From: Rhynchosporium graminicola
Lineage: Eukaryota > Ascomycota > Leotiomycetes > Helotiales > Ploettnerulaceae
NCBI GenBank assembly: GCA_900074885.1
Contig: FJUW01000055.1
Location: forward strand, 1-52,007
Direction: 5' to 3'
Length of the DNA: 52,007 bases
Shown: positions 36,620 to 48,571 of the stretch, in pieces
Layout of the letters: each line of letters begins with the position of its first letter
Position numbering within the stretch: position 1 is the first letter of the stretch
Translations under genes and position numbers: made by a program
Notes under the pieces: model-generated
The model's database searches: none
What the model saw: the letters and a program-made list of their open reading frames with translations, nothing else
What the model was told of the DNA's origin: nothing

Positions 36620-37510
36620 AGTATAATTAAGGGATTATCCTTAATAATAAATTCTAATACTAGTATCTATAATAGTTGACTATCCTCTAAGTAACTATAG
36701 TTATCTATTTTATCTTCTTAAGCTTTAATCTATTAATCTAGTTTGTATAGAGATCTAAGTTTACTTAAGTTAGTAATATAGAAGTCTCTGAGTTTATATA
36801 GAGTACTTATTAAGTCAGAAGTATTATATTAAGTTAAGTCTAGGTTATAGCTTAGCTAACTAACTTAATACTTCAGATTACCTCTTAGAAGCTATATAGT
36901 AAGTATATCTTATAACTCTTACTCTTCTTAATTAGTAATAATCTCCGAGAGTAGATTTAGTAGCTCTTAGCTTAGTAATAAGTTATCTAAGTCCTTAAAA
37001 AGTAATTCCGAGGCGAATATATTATATATAAAAGATCTAAGAAGTAAATCTAGCTTATAAAAGTATCTAATCTTAGCTAAGACTTAATATAGTTTAGCTT
37101 AGAGACTAGATAGCTTTTTACTTAGCTAGTAATTCTTAAGGTTCCTTATAAAGAGAAATACTTTATTACTAACTTCTTAGTTAATATTATATTATTTCAG
37201 GTTAGTTATAATACTTATCTTATACTAAGTAGCTAGTATATTAGCTTTTATAAAGTTAATAGCGGATTTAGTATATTTAGCTAAGGATTTAGTATTAATA
37301 TAATGAATCTTCTCTTATAGTATTAATATAGTAAGTTACTTCTAATCTTAGCTATTCCGTAGTAGTATACTATATTTAAAGGTATATAATACTATACTAA
37401 TAGAATCGTAAGATAAGGTTACTTAAGTATAGTCTATTATTAGTAATAGTTCGCCTTAGTCATTCTAGTAGTAATTAATAAAAGGTCTAAGGCATTAGTT
37501 AATATATTAG
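36620..37510 (-). pseudogene. pol: Integrase C-terminus and chromodomain remnant (F')
   Basis: On the minus strand, a post-core integrase region (ELLLIIDYTQVTLSYDS near 37430) leads through NKVFLFIRNLK (near 37190) and FASELLFKDLDN (near 37010) to a chromodomain with QDILTIQLLRGNLKYQ (near 36905). It then gives the same C-terminal tail as F. This segment supplies the part deleted in F and shows that family F once had an ordinary integrase. B3 truncates it at 37510. Confidence 0.84.
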
Positions 37511-37954
37511 TATCACGAACCTGCCTGGTTCTTAGCACTAAAACCGTCCTAGCCCCAGAATACTAATGGTACCACCTAGTAGTATATACTAGACGAGTTT
37601 TAGTACTAGAAAAGAGTTAGTACTATTAGAGGAAAAGCACTAACATAGTTATATATTATAGCTATAGGTGATCCGGGATCACGTGATATGCTAGACTACT
37701 AGATAGGTCGCGAGGGCTTGCACGCTCTATAAGATAGTCTTATATAGCTAGCATAAGGGAACGAAAGCTCTATATAAGACTAGCACTTCTGCTATTAGAT
37801 AGGAGCTTCGTGCTTGAATTTATATAGTAATTAATACTTACTTATAATATCTTAATTCTAATTAAGAACTGAACTTCTTATTTACTTTACTTTATAGCTA
37901 ATACTAACTAACGAGCTTATATATCGCGTACTAGTCAGAACTAGGAACGTTATA
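37511..37954 (+). repeat. 5' LTR of B3 (444 bp)
   Basis: Starts tatcacgaacctgcctgg, with one RIP change in the first bases, and ends ggaacgttata. CACGTG is kept at 37680-37685. Confidence 0.92.
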
Positions 37955-38084
37955 CTTTAAGCACCTTACTTAAAGTATTATTAGTAAGAACGAAATAGCC
38001 TCTAAAGAAGGATCAGTTATAAGAGAAGGATCCTAAGTTAGTAAGATAGAGAAGACTAATAAAGTAACTCTATCCTGAGTTAAC

Positions 38085-39177
38085 TATAACAGGGTTGAGG
38101 TTAAGCTCTTACTAACTACGCTATCTGGACTAAAAGATTATAATATACTATATAAGCAGTATACGCTTAATACTATATATATATAATCGACTACTACGTG
38201 ATTATTATAATATCTCCCCTCTTAGTAAGCTCGCCCTCGAGCGCCTTAGGCCGAAGAATTACCGTGACTACGCTAACTAATATACTACGTTAAACCCCTA
38301 AGGGTTATAATATAATATACTAAGATAAGAGATCTCGAAGTTAATACTATTACCTCTTATTAGCTTAATATAAGTAGTTTGAATATATCACGTGCGTCTT
38401 AGTGCTTAGAGGTACCTGCAGGTTATAATATAGTATACTAGGCTCTGCGCTTTATGCTAGGCCGACTCTACGCTATATGCGCCACGCGCTATATGCGTTA
38501 TACGCCCCGTGCTCAGAGGTACTCTACTAGAAGACCGGTTGCGCAGTATATTCTATAACGGGGTTAAGGTTAAGCTCTTATATTGTAATAGTCACGTAGT
38601 ATTCGATTATATATATACGGTGTTAAGCGTATACTGCTTGCGCAGTATATTATGATCTTTTGGTCCAGATAGCGTAGTTAGTAAGAGCTTAACCTTAACC
38701 CCGTTATAGAATATACTACGTAACTAGTCTTCTAGTAGAGTACCTCTGAGCACAGGGCGTATAATATATATAGCGCGTAGCGCATATAGCGTAGAGTCGG
38801 CCTAGCGTAAAGCGTAGAGCTTAGTATACTATATTATAACCTGCGGGTACCTCTGAGCACTAAGACGCACGTAATATATTTAAACTACTTACATTAGGCT
38901 AATAAGGAGTAATAGTATCGACTTCGAGATCTCTTATCTTAGTATATTACGTTATAACCCTTAGGGGTTTAACGTAGTATATTAGTTAGCGTAGTCACGG
39001 CAATTCTTTAGCCTAAGGCGCTCGAGGGCGAGCTTACTAAGAGGGCAGATATTATAATAGTCACGTAGTAGTCGATTATATATATACGGTATTAAGTATA
39101 TACTACTTGCGCAGTATATTATGATCTTTTAGTCCAGATAGCGTAGTTAGTAAGAGCTTAACCTTAACCCTGTTATA
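38085..39177. mobile_element. Element J': palindromic dimer of a TRIM-like LTR element
   Basis: 1093 bp, with TSD ttaac at 38080-38084 and 39178-39182 flanking the whole unit. The right half is a complete small element: LTR 38584-38708, internal 38709-39052, LTR 39053-39177 (125, 344 and 125 bp). The left arm 38085-38553 is the inverted copy of 38709-39177 (469 bp each). 38554-38580 is 27 bp of inverted LTR end. No coding domain was seen. The internal end carries gctcgagggcgagc (39020-39033) and a purine tract, as in A and D. Confidence 0.88.
38584..38708 (+). repeat. Central J LTR (125 bp)
   Basis: Runs from tgtaatagtcacg to ccccgttata and matches the 12361-12485 solo LTR in reverse. It is shared by both arms as the only complete inner LTR. 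Confidence 0.85.
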
Positions 39178-42100
39178 TTAACTTACTTAATACTTATTAT
39201 AGAAACTATAATAACCTAGGATAATTTATCCTCTAATATTAAATATATCTCGCCTTTAATAGAGATAAGTTCGAAGCAGACTCTCTTAAAGTCTTATAGA
39301 TTACTTTATTTCTCTGTAATACTATAGCTTACTAGATCGAACTAGCCTTAAGTGATTACTTAGTTAATCGATACTTAATCAGGGCCTATTCTACTACTAT
39401 AACCGAAAAAAGTCGAGTTATCTTTCGAACTATCGTAAGCTTTATTACTATTATTAAAGGAATCTTTAGAGACCCTAATAAGAAAGAATAAGCTAAGAAG
39501 CATCTACTTGGAATTCGATAGCGAGAATCTATTTATAAGTATACTACTAAGTTCTACTACTATTCTATATAATTAGACTAGACTAATAGTAGATTAAGGG
39601 CCTAATACTATCGAGGCCTTAAGGACTATATTAAAGATAAGCTCTCTAGGACCGATAAACTAGATAACCTAGAAAACCTAATTAAATTATCTATTACTAT
39701 TAATAAATAAATCTAAGAATAAGCGAAAGAAAAAGGAGGATACTTTATATCTACTTACCTCCGGAAGCTCTAATTTCTATAATAATATAATAAGTATTAA
39801 GGAAATTTATAAGCTTACTCGAATAATAAATATAATTACTATAATCCGATAGAAATAGATAAAGTAGAAAGAGGATCTAAGGGCTAAGCTAAGAAAGATA
39901 AACGTTAAGAGAAAGGTCTTTACTATACGTATAATAAGCTAAGATACCTCGTATATAATTATTCTCAGAAGAAGAAGTAAGAAGGAAAACCCTAGAATAA
40001 ACCTAAGAGAGAATTCAGACTAATAGAAAGGAAGCTAGATTACTAAGAAGCTTCTAGCCTAATATAGAGTTCGCAGGATTTTATAACTTACGAATTTAGT
40101 AAAGAATTCGAAGAGAACTTAATTAAACTTCTAGATAAAAACTAAGAAAGCTAGAGTATTATAAATAAAAGAAACTATCTATATAATAATCTTCTATATA
40201 ATAATGAAAACTAGACTCTTTAAAATCATAATAATAGAAGAAGAATATAAGTTTATAATAGAACTAAGTCTGATTTTATAGAATATTATCGAACTTATAT
40301 TATATCTAACTAAGGTATAGATTATATTGTAGCTTATCGCGATATTACTACTATTATATTCTAAGTTAATATAGGGAATATTAAGGAATAACTAGATTAT
40401 TATATAGCTAATCTCGAAGGAGAACTTAAACTAAAGAACTTCGAATAATTAGATTAGTCCCTTCGAATTAAAAATATCTAAGCTATTATTAAGGAGATAA
40501 GAGAGGAATACTATTAGTAGAGAAGATAATATCTATTAGAACTAGCTACTTATTAGAGAATAATACTAGATCTGATTTAAGAGTAAGCTAATCTCTATTA
40601 CTATATACCTTATATTCTAATTACTTATGAACCTAGCCTTAGGACTTAGTTAGACGAAATAATAAGAAGAATTATTAAAGAAGTATATAATTACTCTCTA
40701 ATAGAACTATTATACCTAGAGCTTATTATTACTAGAGAGTTCGATTAATTAATCTTACTAGTTATAATAGATAATATTAAGATAAAAGCACTTATCGATT
40801 TAGGAGCTATAAGACGCTTTATAAACTCGGCCTTTATCGAGAAATAGAGTATTCTTACTATTATTAACCCGAAACTATATTACCTTATCTTATTAGATAG
40901 AAAAGGCGCCGGATTAGATAGATAAGTCCGTAGAAAGATAAGAGGAATAAAGATAATCGTTAATAGATATAAATAAACGCTTTACTTCGATATTATACTT
41001 AATAGATAATATAATATCGTATTAGGAATATTATAGCTATATAACTATAATCTTAATATAAACTAAGTAACTAAAAAGGTTACGTTTAGTAATTATAAAT
41101 ATAAATATAGTTAACTAGCTAGTAAATAAGAAGCTAGCGCTACCTCCTTAATAATAACGCTAATAGACTCTAGCTAGTTAAATCAGGTTCTTAGTTAATT
41201 AGAACTTAAGAATTATTCTAATTAGATAGATAATATTCGAGAATAGCTATTCGAACTATATAAGAAGTTCTCGAAATTATTCGAGGATCCGCAGGATATA
41301 AGAGCTCTACTTAAATATAAGCCCTAGGATTATAAAATAAACTTTAAAGATAGATTTATACTTATTATAAAGAAACTTTATTACTATAACTATAATACTA
41401 CGAGAATACTTAAAGAGTATTAGGAGTTAAGTATAAAGAAAAGATAGATTCGGAAATCTAAGTTATTATATACTATTAATATACTAATAGTTAAGAAAGC
41501 AGAAGATCTTAAGAGAAAACTATATAGAGACTATTAGATAATTAATAATAGAACTATAAGAGATATATATCTTTTACTAAATACGTAGTACTTACGGGAT
41601 AAGCTTACTAAGGTAAAGATATATACTAAATTAGACTAATATAATATATTTAATTTAATCTAAATTAAGAAGGGATATAAGTAAAAGACTACTTTCGTAT
41701 TACTCTTAGGGTTATAGGAATATATAGTAATACTATTTAGCTTAACTAATACTTTAGCTATATATTAAAAGTAGAATAATAATATTCTTAAGGACTTTAT
41801 TAGGAAATTCGCTATATACTACCTAGATAATATCCTAGTATACTTAGAGACTATCGAGGCATACTAAAGCTATATTACCTAAGTTATAGAAGTATTATAT
41901 AAAGTAAATTCTAGATTAAAGATATCGAAATATAAATTCTTAATTAAGTAATTCACTTTTCTAAGGTATATTATTCGCTTAGGAGAGATAAGTATTAACT
42001 TAGAGAAAATTAAAGCTATAAAAGAATAAGAATCTCTAAAGAATATTAAGGATATATAATTATAATTAAGTTTTATTAACTTTTACTAATAGTTTATTAG

Positions 42101-44129
42101 AAACTATTCTAAGTTTACTAAACTACTTACGAGCTTAATAAGGAAAAGCGTTCCTTTTACTTAGACCCGCTAGTATAAGAAAGCTTTTCAGAGAATTAAG
42201 AAAGAATTTATAAAGGAACCGATCTTATATAGTTTCGATAAAGAGAAAGAAAGTATAATAGAAATAAACGCTTTAGATACTTATATTAGTATAATATACT
42301 TATAGCGAGATAATAAAAGATAACTATACTTAGTCGCTTACTTTTTAGAGAAAATATCTCTAGCTAAATAGAATTATAATATCTATAAGAAAGAACTTAT
42401 AGCGATCGTTAAAGCACTTAAATACTAGAAAATATACTTATAAGGAGCTAAGTTCCTAGTTATTATTTATACTAACTATATAAATCTCCGAACTTTTATA
42501 ACTACTAAGGTCTTAGATAATTATCGATTAGCTCGATACTTAAAAGAACTCGCCTCTTTTAATCTAGTTATTAAGTATATATAGGAAAAGAATAATATAC
42601 GAGTAGATACTCTAAGCAGATTACTAAGTTATAAGAATAATAAGGTCTATAATAAGACTATCTTACTTAGATAACTAGATAATAGAGATATAGTTATTAA
42701 CGTCTGAGAAGTAGCTATAATTAAGTAAGAAATTAAAAGACCTTAGTATAATATCTTAAAGGAGACCTAGAAGAAAGATAGAATATCCCTAGATAAGACT
42801 AAGGAACTTATTATAAGGAATATAATTAAAAATAGTATTATACGAGTTAATAGGAAGGTTTAGCTTCCGCTAAGCTTAGTAGAAGTATATATTAAAGAAT
42901 AATATAAGCTTCTCGCGTATAGATACTAAGGGATATAAAGAATATATCTAAAGATTTCAAGAAACTACTAATCGGAAGAACTCTACTAAGTAGTTAAAGA
43001 AGTATTAGCTAACTATAATACTTATATTAGGAATAAGTCTTTCTAATATATACCTTATAAGTAGATAATTATAGTACTAATACTACTAATATCTTAGAAA
43101 TTAATATCATAAGACTTTAAAGGGCTATTACTACTATCGAAGGACTTAGTTACAGGAGTTAGCTATAATATAATACTTATTATTATAGAAAGACTTACTA
43201 AGTATATAATCTTAGTACTAGTCTTATCTACTCTTATAGCCGAATACCTAGTATAAGTATACCTTAAGGAGGTAGTCTCTAAGTATAAAGTACCTAAAGA
43301 AATCATATCTACTCGAGATAAGTTATTTATATTAAAGTTCTAGAATACTCTAATAGAGTTCTTAGGAACTAAATAGAAACTATTAATAGCTTTCTATCCT
43401 TAGACTAATAGAAGAAATAAAAGAATAAACTAAGTAGTTAAAATATACTTATATTACTATATTAATTATTAATAAAATAATTAGGTAGAACTACTACTAC
43501 TTATAGAATTCGTATATAATAGCTCGACTATAGAAATAATAAAAGTTATATTATTCTTCCTTAATTATAATTATAAACTTAACGCTTATAGAGAGCTTAA
43601 TATTACTATTAAAGATAATAATATTACTTATATCTAAGTCCGGAATATCTAGAACTTCTATAAGGAACTTATAAAAGAACTCTAGTTTATAATAGAGAAA
43701 AATATATACTACTATAATAAGAATCGTAATTAGAAGCTAACGCTATAGGAGAGGGATAGAGTTTACTTTCTATATAAAAATATTAATATATAGAGACTAA
43801 GTAATAAGTTAGATTATAAGAAACTTAGACCTTTTAAAATTAAATATATTAAAAGACCTTTAAATTATAAACTCTAGCTACTGAATATAATAAAGAAAAT
43901 ATTCTTAATATTCTATATATCCTTATTAGAAAAAGTATTACTAAGAGTACTACTAGCTCTAAAGATATACGCTAAACTAGTTAATCTACTCGTAGAGTAT
44001 AATATAGAAGACTACTAAACTATTAGTATAAAAGAGGTATTATTAGATATTTAGTGAAATAGAAGAACTACTTATAATCGGAAAATATATAAGAACTTAA
44101 GTTAAGTCTTTACTACTAAGTATTACTAG

Positions 44130-44790
44130 CTAATTTCTATTAATAAAACCTAGATCTACTTAGAGTAAGTCCGTAAGGTCGAAAGGAAAGTTAACTATTA
44201 GGTCGAACGAGAGGTCGATAGGAATATTAGAACTAGAGAGTTCTACGCTTACTAGCTTAATATCTTTAAGTACTCTCTCCTTTTCTTATTTCTCTTTTTC
44301 TTCTTTCTCTAAAGCTTTAAGAGTATTAAGCTTAGCTATTAAGTTCAGACTAGTAATAATTATCTTTTATTACTTTTTATATAAGAAACGTTTCTATTTC
44401 TTTAACTTTATAATTCGCGTATAAAACTTAGCTATAGCTAAGTCTTCCTTATCTTCTAATTTTTCGATTTAGGAATCTAGACTTTCCTATTTAGAAGCTA
44501 TAAGTATCTAGTTCCTTATACGAATATTATAAGATTTATTTAATCGGGCGTAATAACTATACTATGTTAATTTAGAGTCGTAAGGCGATATATACTCTTT
44601 ATATTCCGCTTTTTTATATCTAATATATAATACTATAATTTTACTACTTAATTCTATTTATCTTCTAAGTATAATATAATCGACTTATTTAGTTAAGCGT
44701 TCAGGGGGCATAATAAAAGAAGGAGATAGCTATAAGTAGTTATCGATATTTCCTTAGGTATATTTAAGCGTAGAGATATGCTAAGACAAA
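44130..44790 (-). pseudogene. Antisense gene downstream of pol (B3)
   Basis: Third copy of the family B antisense frame, convergent with pol. The Lys/Glu-rich coiled-coil part and the EDKEDLAIAKFY-type helix are readable near 44290-44460. It is interrupted by TAA/TAG. Its conservation in three copies of differing mutation load supports a real former gene rather than a chance frame. Confidence 0.55.
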
Positions 44791-44800
44791 AGGGGGATAG

Positions 44801-45244
44801 TATTACGAACCTGCCTAGTTCTTAGTACTAAAACTATCCTAGCCCTAGAATACTAATAGTACTACCTAGTAGTATATACTAGACGAGTTTTAGTACTAGA
44901 AAAGAGTTAGTACTATTAGAGGAAAAGCACTAATATAGTTATATATTATAGCTATAAGTAATCCGGGATCATATAATATACTAGACTACTAGATAGGTCG
45001 CGAGGGCTTATACGCTCTGCAAGACGGTCTTATATAGCTAGTATAAGGGAACGAAAGCTCTATATAAGACTAGCACTTCTATTATTAGATAGGAGCTTCG
45101 TGCTCAAAATCATATAGTAATTAATACCTGCTTATAATATCTTAATTCCAATTAAGAACCGAACTTCTTATTTACTTTACTTTATAGCTAATACTAACCG
45201 ACGAGCCTGTATATCGAGTACCAGTCAGAACCAGGAACGTTATA
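44801..45244 (+). repeat. 3' LTR of B3 (444 bp)
   Basis: Starts tattacgaacctgcctag and ends gaaccaggaacgttata. The CACGTG site has been lost here (catata near 44970). Confidence 0.92.
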
Positions 45245-45993
45245 TCCGGCTCGATTCCGTTAGTAATAACGATATATCTAAGGTATTTAGTCTAAGTAAT
45301 ATGGAATTCGCTTTTCTTAATATCTACTTAGAGTCTAGTCTCTATTAAGCGTTATAGTACTAATTTAATATATTCTTTATACTTCTAAAGCGTTTCCGAG
45401 TAAATAAGAATATTATCTAAGTAAGGTATATAGAAATTATCTAGATACTTTAGTAGTATATTATTTATATATTATTAGTATATACTAGGTCTATTATAGA
45501 GCTTAAAAAGTAATACTTTATATTTATAAGACTTAAAGCAGGTTTAGAAAATATTATACTCCTCTGATTTAGAGTTTATATAGATATAATTAAATACTAC
45601 TTATATATCTAGTTTAGTAAAAACTATAGCTTTAAATATATAAGTTAATAGCTTATCGATCTTTAGTATTAAGTATAAATCCTTTTAAGTAATTATATTA
45701 AGCTTACGACAGTCGATATGGAAGCGTAAGCCTCTATTAGCCTTCTTAATAAATAATATAAGTAATACGAAAGGACTTTAGCTAGGTTTAATAAATCCTT
45801 TATCTAAGTTCTCTATAAGGTACTCCTTAGTTACTTATAGTTCCTCTATAGACTATTAATATAAGAGCAAATATATATTAGATAATAATTCTTCTAGAAT
45901 AATTTTATAATTATATAAGTAATATAGCAGAAGAATATTAGAATCCCGCTTAGAAAAAGCTTTCTTAAAAGTATAGTATTATTCTAATAGTTT
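45245..45993 (-). pseudogene. pol: Reverse transcriptase remnant (F')
   Basis: Minus-strand RT matching F 21250-21990. It begins, in coding sense, before the LPLYRLYDYKIILEE-like block and passes the catalytic box region near 45430-45450. It ends at KYLRYIVITNGIEPD, where B3 starts. Stops are of RIP type. G is inserted at its left coding end with TSD agttt. Confidence 0.82.
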
Positions 45994-47526
45994 TATAACG
46001 GGTTATACCCGGGATAGATATTCGACGCTTAGTATCTCGCTGACTGCTACTATTAAGGCGGTAGTAGTAGTAGTATTATATCCTCTCCTTTTCTGTTAAG
46101 AAAGAATTCTCTTCCGCTCTTTAGCTAATTTTTCTTATTAATTAAAGATACTATTTATACTATATACTTTATACTCGCTTTATAATATTAGAATTAGCTT
46201 ATAAAATAAAGTAAAGTAAAATAAAGTAAAGAATTAATATTAAGAGTCTTATAACTAATTAAAATTTTCATATAGATTTATAATATACTAATAAGCTAAG
46301 TTAGCTACTTAACGCGAAGCTTACCTACTATCGATTATAGGAGTTCTTTAAAACTAAGTAGAGGATCTCTAAATATAACTAGAAATACTAGTAGTAGTAA
46401 TAAGAAAGATATATTAAGTCCTTCTTCCTTTTAATAAGTTCTTTAGTCGATCGAAGGAGTAAGATATATAGTTAATAGTAATAGAATCGAAGCTCAAGAT
46501 TAATAAGAGTATAATTAGTAATAAAGAAGCTTAGATCTTTTTTATTTATACTTTCTTTTCTCTTAAAGTTTAAGGATTAGTATTTCTCTATATATAAAAA
46601 GTAGAAATAAATAGAAAATAGGACCCTCTCGAGCTAGTCTACTACCTTAGTAAGATCTATAATAATCCGAATAAAGTTCAGAAAGTAAGATAAAAGTTAA
46701 TTAGGTTCTAATAAGGAATAATAATAATAATACTATATTTACTATAATTCGAACGAGCGCTCTTCTAAGCTAGAGTAGACTCTTAGCTAAATAATACGAA
46801 AAAAACTACTTTAGTAAGTAGTTTAAATAAATATACTAGATAAAGAGTCAATAAGCAGATAGTTCTTTTAATAACTTATAAAGATTTCTTATAATTACTT
46901 CTATCTTTAGGGAATTAATTCGGCCCGGTATATATAAATAGTAATAATAATAATAATAATAGTAATAGTTCGGGTAGTAAGACTACTTATAAAAAGGATA
47001 ATATATTAGACTAAGAAACCGGTTATATAGTAGCTACGAAGGCAGTACTAGCCTCCCGCGAGAAATATTAAGAATAGAGAGATATAAGAAAATATATAAA
47101 GTATAGCTCTAGTAAGTATTAGATAAGCTAATATTACTATTAAGCTTTATATAATTAATTATCATTAGTATTCTCTAACTCTTCTATAGAGTAAGATAAT
47201 ATGAAAGGAAAGGCAGTAGTTCGCGTAAGTACTATAAGGATATTAAATATAATAAGACCGAGTAAGCCTTTACTTTAAGATAATAGCTACGGAATGATTT
47301 TTAGAGAGGGATTAGTTTAAAGAGAGGAGTAATATAATAAGTTATACTCGGAATAGATACTTAACGCTTAGTATCTCGCTAATTACTACTACTAAAGTAA
47401 TAGTAGTAGTAGTATTATATCCTCTCCTTTTCTATTAAGAAAGAATTCTCCTTCGCTCTTTAGCTAATTCTTCCTATTAATCAAAGATACTATTTATATT
47501 ATATACTTTGCACTCGCCCCGTGATA
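45994..47526 (+). mobile_element. Element G: non-autonomous LTR element
   Basis: 1533 bp, with 5' LTR 45994-46187 (194 bp), 3' LTR 47335-47526 (192 bp) and TSD agttt at 45989-45993 and 47527-47531. The internal ~1.15 kb has no recognised protein domain and includes a TAA-type microsatellite near 46935-46965. The purine tract agagagg and TAA precede the 3' LTR. LTR ends and leader start resemble E. G' at 13590-15105 is the second copy. Confidence 0.88.
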
Positions 47527-47531
47527 AGTTT

Positions 47532-48571
47532 TTTAGCTATAAGTTATTTAGTCCTAGGATCCTTAGGAGAGTTATTATCTAAGTAATCTTATAAGATATA
47601 ATCTATCTTATAGATATTAATAAAGAATAATTTAAAGCTTTAGCGTTTTATATTAAAGTAAAAAGCTATAGTATTAATTTAGTAAATTAGAACTAGTTTC
47701 TAGATCCTCGAAGGTTAAGAGGTATACTCGTAGTAGGGTTTCGGCGCGAGTACTTTTCTTAATAATTTCGAAGTAGAAAAGGGTTCGGATTCCTTAGCTA
47801 TAAGCGAGAATAAGTTAAATAATAAGAATAATATATTAATATATTATATCGCTACTATTTAAGGTAATTAGTATTAGTCTAACTAATTTATAGCTAAGTC
47901 CCGCGCGTTCGTATCGATTTAGTAAGATTAATTAGTATTAGGTTTATAGGGCGATAGAATTATAATTATCTTCTTATTGTATTAGAGAGTAGCTAGATAT
48001 TATTCTAGCTATAGTAGCTTATAATAAAGCGTATCGAGTTTAACTTGAAATTATTATATCTATTTAATACTAATAGTTATATCTTATTATTCTAAACAGA
48101 GAAGAATAAAAGAGTACTTATAAATACGCTTACTATTAATAGAAAAGTATAAACGATAAAATAAGTAATATAAGTTCTAATAGACTATTAGAAACTATAT
48201 ATTAGAATAAAATAAGATAGTAGCTCGATTTTAATACTAAGAGCCTTTAATAATCGTTTAGTAAGAGTATAATTAATAAATAGATATCTATTCACTCTAG
48301 TATCGATTAAGCTATTTATAAAGACTCCTAAGCTATTTATACTAACTATAATTAGATATATAGATTACTTATTTTCTATTAGAGAGTTAAAGTTAAGATT
48401 AGAGAGGTTATATTTATATAGATCTAAGAAGGAGTTTTTACTTAAGCTTTATTATTTCCCTCTTATATTAGCTAAGATTCGGGAGGTACGTCTTCTATTA
48501 CTTCTTTAGTTTTTCTTTTCTCTTTCGGAAATTCGTTAATTAATTATACTTTAGGTAAGTAAAAGTAATCT
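47532..48571 (-). pseudogene. pol: Protease to RT start remnant (F')
   Basis: Minus-strand continuation of F' pol, matching F from about 20210 to 21230 and covering the protease and the linker to RT. The coding start side (near 48530) corresponds to the acidic stretch just upstream of the F protease. L begins at 48572, inside the gag-protease junction. Confidence 0.8.

Larger units (their letters stand above)
37975..44143 (+). pseudogene. gag-pol: Ty3/gypsy gag-pol remnant (B3), split by J'
   Basis: Same frame layout as B2. Gag is interrupted at 38085 by the J dimer, with the frame restored after removal. The capsid region resumes at 39183. The knuckle lies near 39920-39965 with Cys as Tyr. 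The protease reads LIDLGAIRRF (Ser to Leu, near 40795). The RT catalytic box YLDN is at 41820-41831. RNase H and integrase follow (core near 43110-43420). The stop, TGA in B2, is TAA here at 44141-44143, as RIP would produce. B3 is more heavily mutated than B2 in gag. Confidence 0.88.
37511..45244 (+). mobile_element. Element B3: complete Ty3/gypsy, 444-bp LTR subtype
   Basis: 7734 bp with J' nested inside; about 6636 bp without it. LTRs 37511-37954 and 44801-45244 are both 444 bp and lack the same 52 bp present in B1 and B2. Gene order is as in B2. Flanking 5-mers (attag and tccgg) do not match, and the host F' lacks sequence between the two flanks, so no TSD can be shown. Confidence 0.9.
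35279..48571 (-). mobile_element. Element F': reverse family F copy, oldest host of the nest
   Basis: Family F sequence on the minus strand in three pieces. 35279-37510 covers the antisense-gene region, chromodomain and integrase C-terminus. 45245-45993 is reverse transcriptase. 47527-48571 runs from RT start back to protease and gag end. B3 and G separate the pieces, E occupies its 3' side and L its gag side. Between the first two pieces the RT end, RNase H and integrase N-terminal half are missing. Confidence 0.85.

Noticed and set aside
38085..39177. Foldback DNA transposon or MITE
   Set aside because: The right half is a complete LTR-internal-LTR unit with purine tract and TGT...ACA ends, and the solo form at 12361 behaves like an LTR.
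46188..47334. Hidden gene in G
   Set aside because: I read both strands for gag or pol motifs and found none in either G copy. Short open stretches are not conserved between G and G'.
1..48571. Centromere or telomere-proximal DNA
   Set aside because: Nested RIPped elements are common in fungal centromeres but also in any AT-rich compartment. No telomere repeat or other marker is seen, so it is not called.
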